Below are positions 63,601-64,000 of a stretch of 64,000 bases of DNA, one piece after another. This stretch comes from Coriaria nepalensis (taxonomy: Eukaryota > Streptophyta > Magnoliopsida > Cucurbitales > Coriariaceae), in assembly GCA_027186245.1 (NCBI GenBank), contig CP114481.1:32457501-32521500 (forward strand), in the 5' to 3' direction. Made by a program: the position numbers and the translations under genes. Within the stretch, counting starts at the first letter, position 1. The number at the start of each line of letters is the position of its first letter. The notes beneath the pieces are model-generated. The model saw only the letters and a list, made by a program, of their open reading frames with translations. It had not been told where the DNA came from and did not search any database.

Positions 63601-64000
63601 TGTGCATTCGTTTAACCTTAAAATCATTTCAATGAGTCCTTTCAAGTCAATAACTTATTTCGAAGTAAGTCGAACGAATTCTAGTTTTGCAGTACAGACA
63701 TAACTTTTGTGCATAACTTCCAAATGATCATTGCAAGGAAAGTGTGCATTCGTTTAACCTTAAAATCATTTCTATGAGTCATTCCAAGTCAGTAACTTAT
63801 TTCAAAGCAATTCGAACGAATTCTAATTTTGCACTACAAACACAACTTTTGTGCATAACTTGCAAATGATCATTGCATGGAAAGTGTGCATTCGTTTAAC
63901 CTTAAAATCATTTCAATGAGTCATTTCAAGTCAGTAACTTATGTCAAACCAAGTCGAACGAATTCTAGTTTTGCACTACACACAAAATTTTGTGCATAAC
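60645..64000 (+). repeat. Right irregular segment and partial final monomer
   Basis: About 23 monomers of mixed type, many with ATGATCATGG and TATGTC/CACACAC. Several marks repeat earlier ones: CATAACCTGC (55904, 61727), CAAACCAAGTCG (60678, 62099, 63948) and the paired-indel unit near 63560. The CTAAT-to-TTTCTATGAG series at 63344-63911 echoes 57,676-58,230 and 60,090-60,644. The array continues past the window: the last unit (63912) is cut after 89 bases. Confidence 0.75.

Larger units (their letters stand above)
1..64000 (+). repeat. 142-bp tandem satellite DNA array (about 450 monomers, whole window)
   Basis: The sequence returns to TTCAATGAGTCATT every 142 bases from position 1 to 63912, always in the same orientation, so this is a head-to-tail satellite filling the window. 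The unit is about 33% G+C. Monomers usually differ from the majority sequence at a few positions only. No unique DNA, inverted monomer, transposon or microsatellite interrupts the array, and both ends are cut by the window. Families of this size and purity form centromeric or pericentromeric heterochromatin, and that role is inferred here, not visible in the bases. The 142-bp length and EcoRI site are compatible with the major satellite of the beetle Tenebrio molitor, but I could not compare sequences. The array carries nested higher-order repeats, listed separately. Confidence 0.98.

Noticed and set aside
1..64000. CRISPR array
   Set aside because: Repeats are regular, but the units are contiguous with no unique spacers, and variation is spread within the unit. 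There are no cas genes. This is a eukaryotic satellite.
1..64000. Transposable element or retroelement fragments inside the array
   Set aside because: The register is unbroken from end to end and all length changes are explained by two single-base indels, so nothing is inserted. I saw no terminal repeats, target duplications or poly-A tails.
1..64000. tRNA, 5S rRNA or other RNA gene giving rise to the satellite
   Set aside because: The monomer is 33% G+C and I could not find A-box or B-box like words or a cloverleaf. No support.
1..64000. Firm assignment to the Tenebrio molitor major satellite
   Set aside because: Length and EcoRI site agree with what I recall, but I cannot recall that sequence with confidence and other darkling beetles also have satellites of about this size. 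Kept as a suggestion only; a database alignment would decide.
1..64000. Inverted (head-to-head) monomers or an inversion breakpoint
   Set aside because: I looked for reverse-complement landmarks such as GACTCATTGAA and GAACGAATGCAC as read on the + strand and saw none; every unit reads in the same direction.

Overview
This window is one uninterrupted tandem satellite DNA array. It contains about 450 head-to-tail copies of an AT-rich monomer of 142 bp (about 33% G+C in the consensus I read), all on the same strand. I see no protein gene, RNA gene, transposon, inversion or unique sequence. Both window edges cut the array, so its true ends lie outside. The setting is therefore eukaryotic constitutive heterochromatin, probably centromeric or pericentromeric. 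The 142-bp length and an EcoRI site in most monomers fit what I recall of the very abundant major satellite of the mealworm beetle Tenebrio molitor. That is an attribution from family attributes, not a sequence comparison, and the species stays open.

The repeat register can be accounted for exactly. Numbering each monomer from its TTCAATGAG, unit 1 starts at base 1 and unit 451 starts at 63912, which is 11 bases more than 450 x 142. I find 16 monomers with a +1 insertion (CACAAAATTTT for CACAACTTTT) and 5 of these also carry a -1 deletion (GATCATTCAAGG for GATCATTGCAAGG). The net is +11, so no other length change is needed. Between about 16.3 and 55.9 kb every unit is exactly 142 bp.

The monomers are not randomly ordered; they form higher-order repeats (HORs) and block duplications. 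Left part (1-11.5 kb): irregular, with a 14-monomer (1,989 bp) periodicity, a 3-monomer HOR (426 bp) and a 2,558-bp block present twice. 11.5-20.6 kb: a 4,545-bp, 32-monomer block in direct tandem duplication with only about three differences seen. 20.6-25.9 kb: a 13-monomer (1,846 bp) repeat. 25.9-50.7 kb: a nested core with a 2,556-bp block present three times, a 7-monomer HOR inside it, an 11-monomer HOR (27.98-34.09 kb) and a 12-monomer HOR (41.6-45.0 kb). 50.7-54.7 kb: chimeric monomers and a 4-monomer HOR. 54.7-64 kb: irregular again, with a roughly 2.1-kb block duplicated.

Within the monomer about 57 bases (phase 85-142, continuing to phase 13) are nearly invariant and hold a TGAGTCA motif and an AATGATCATT palindrome. 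Most diagnostic variation falls at phase 14-84. The only long open frame (34717-34899) is an accident of two stop-removing substitutions. All comparisons were made by eye, so block edges are good to about one monomer.
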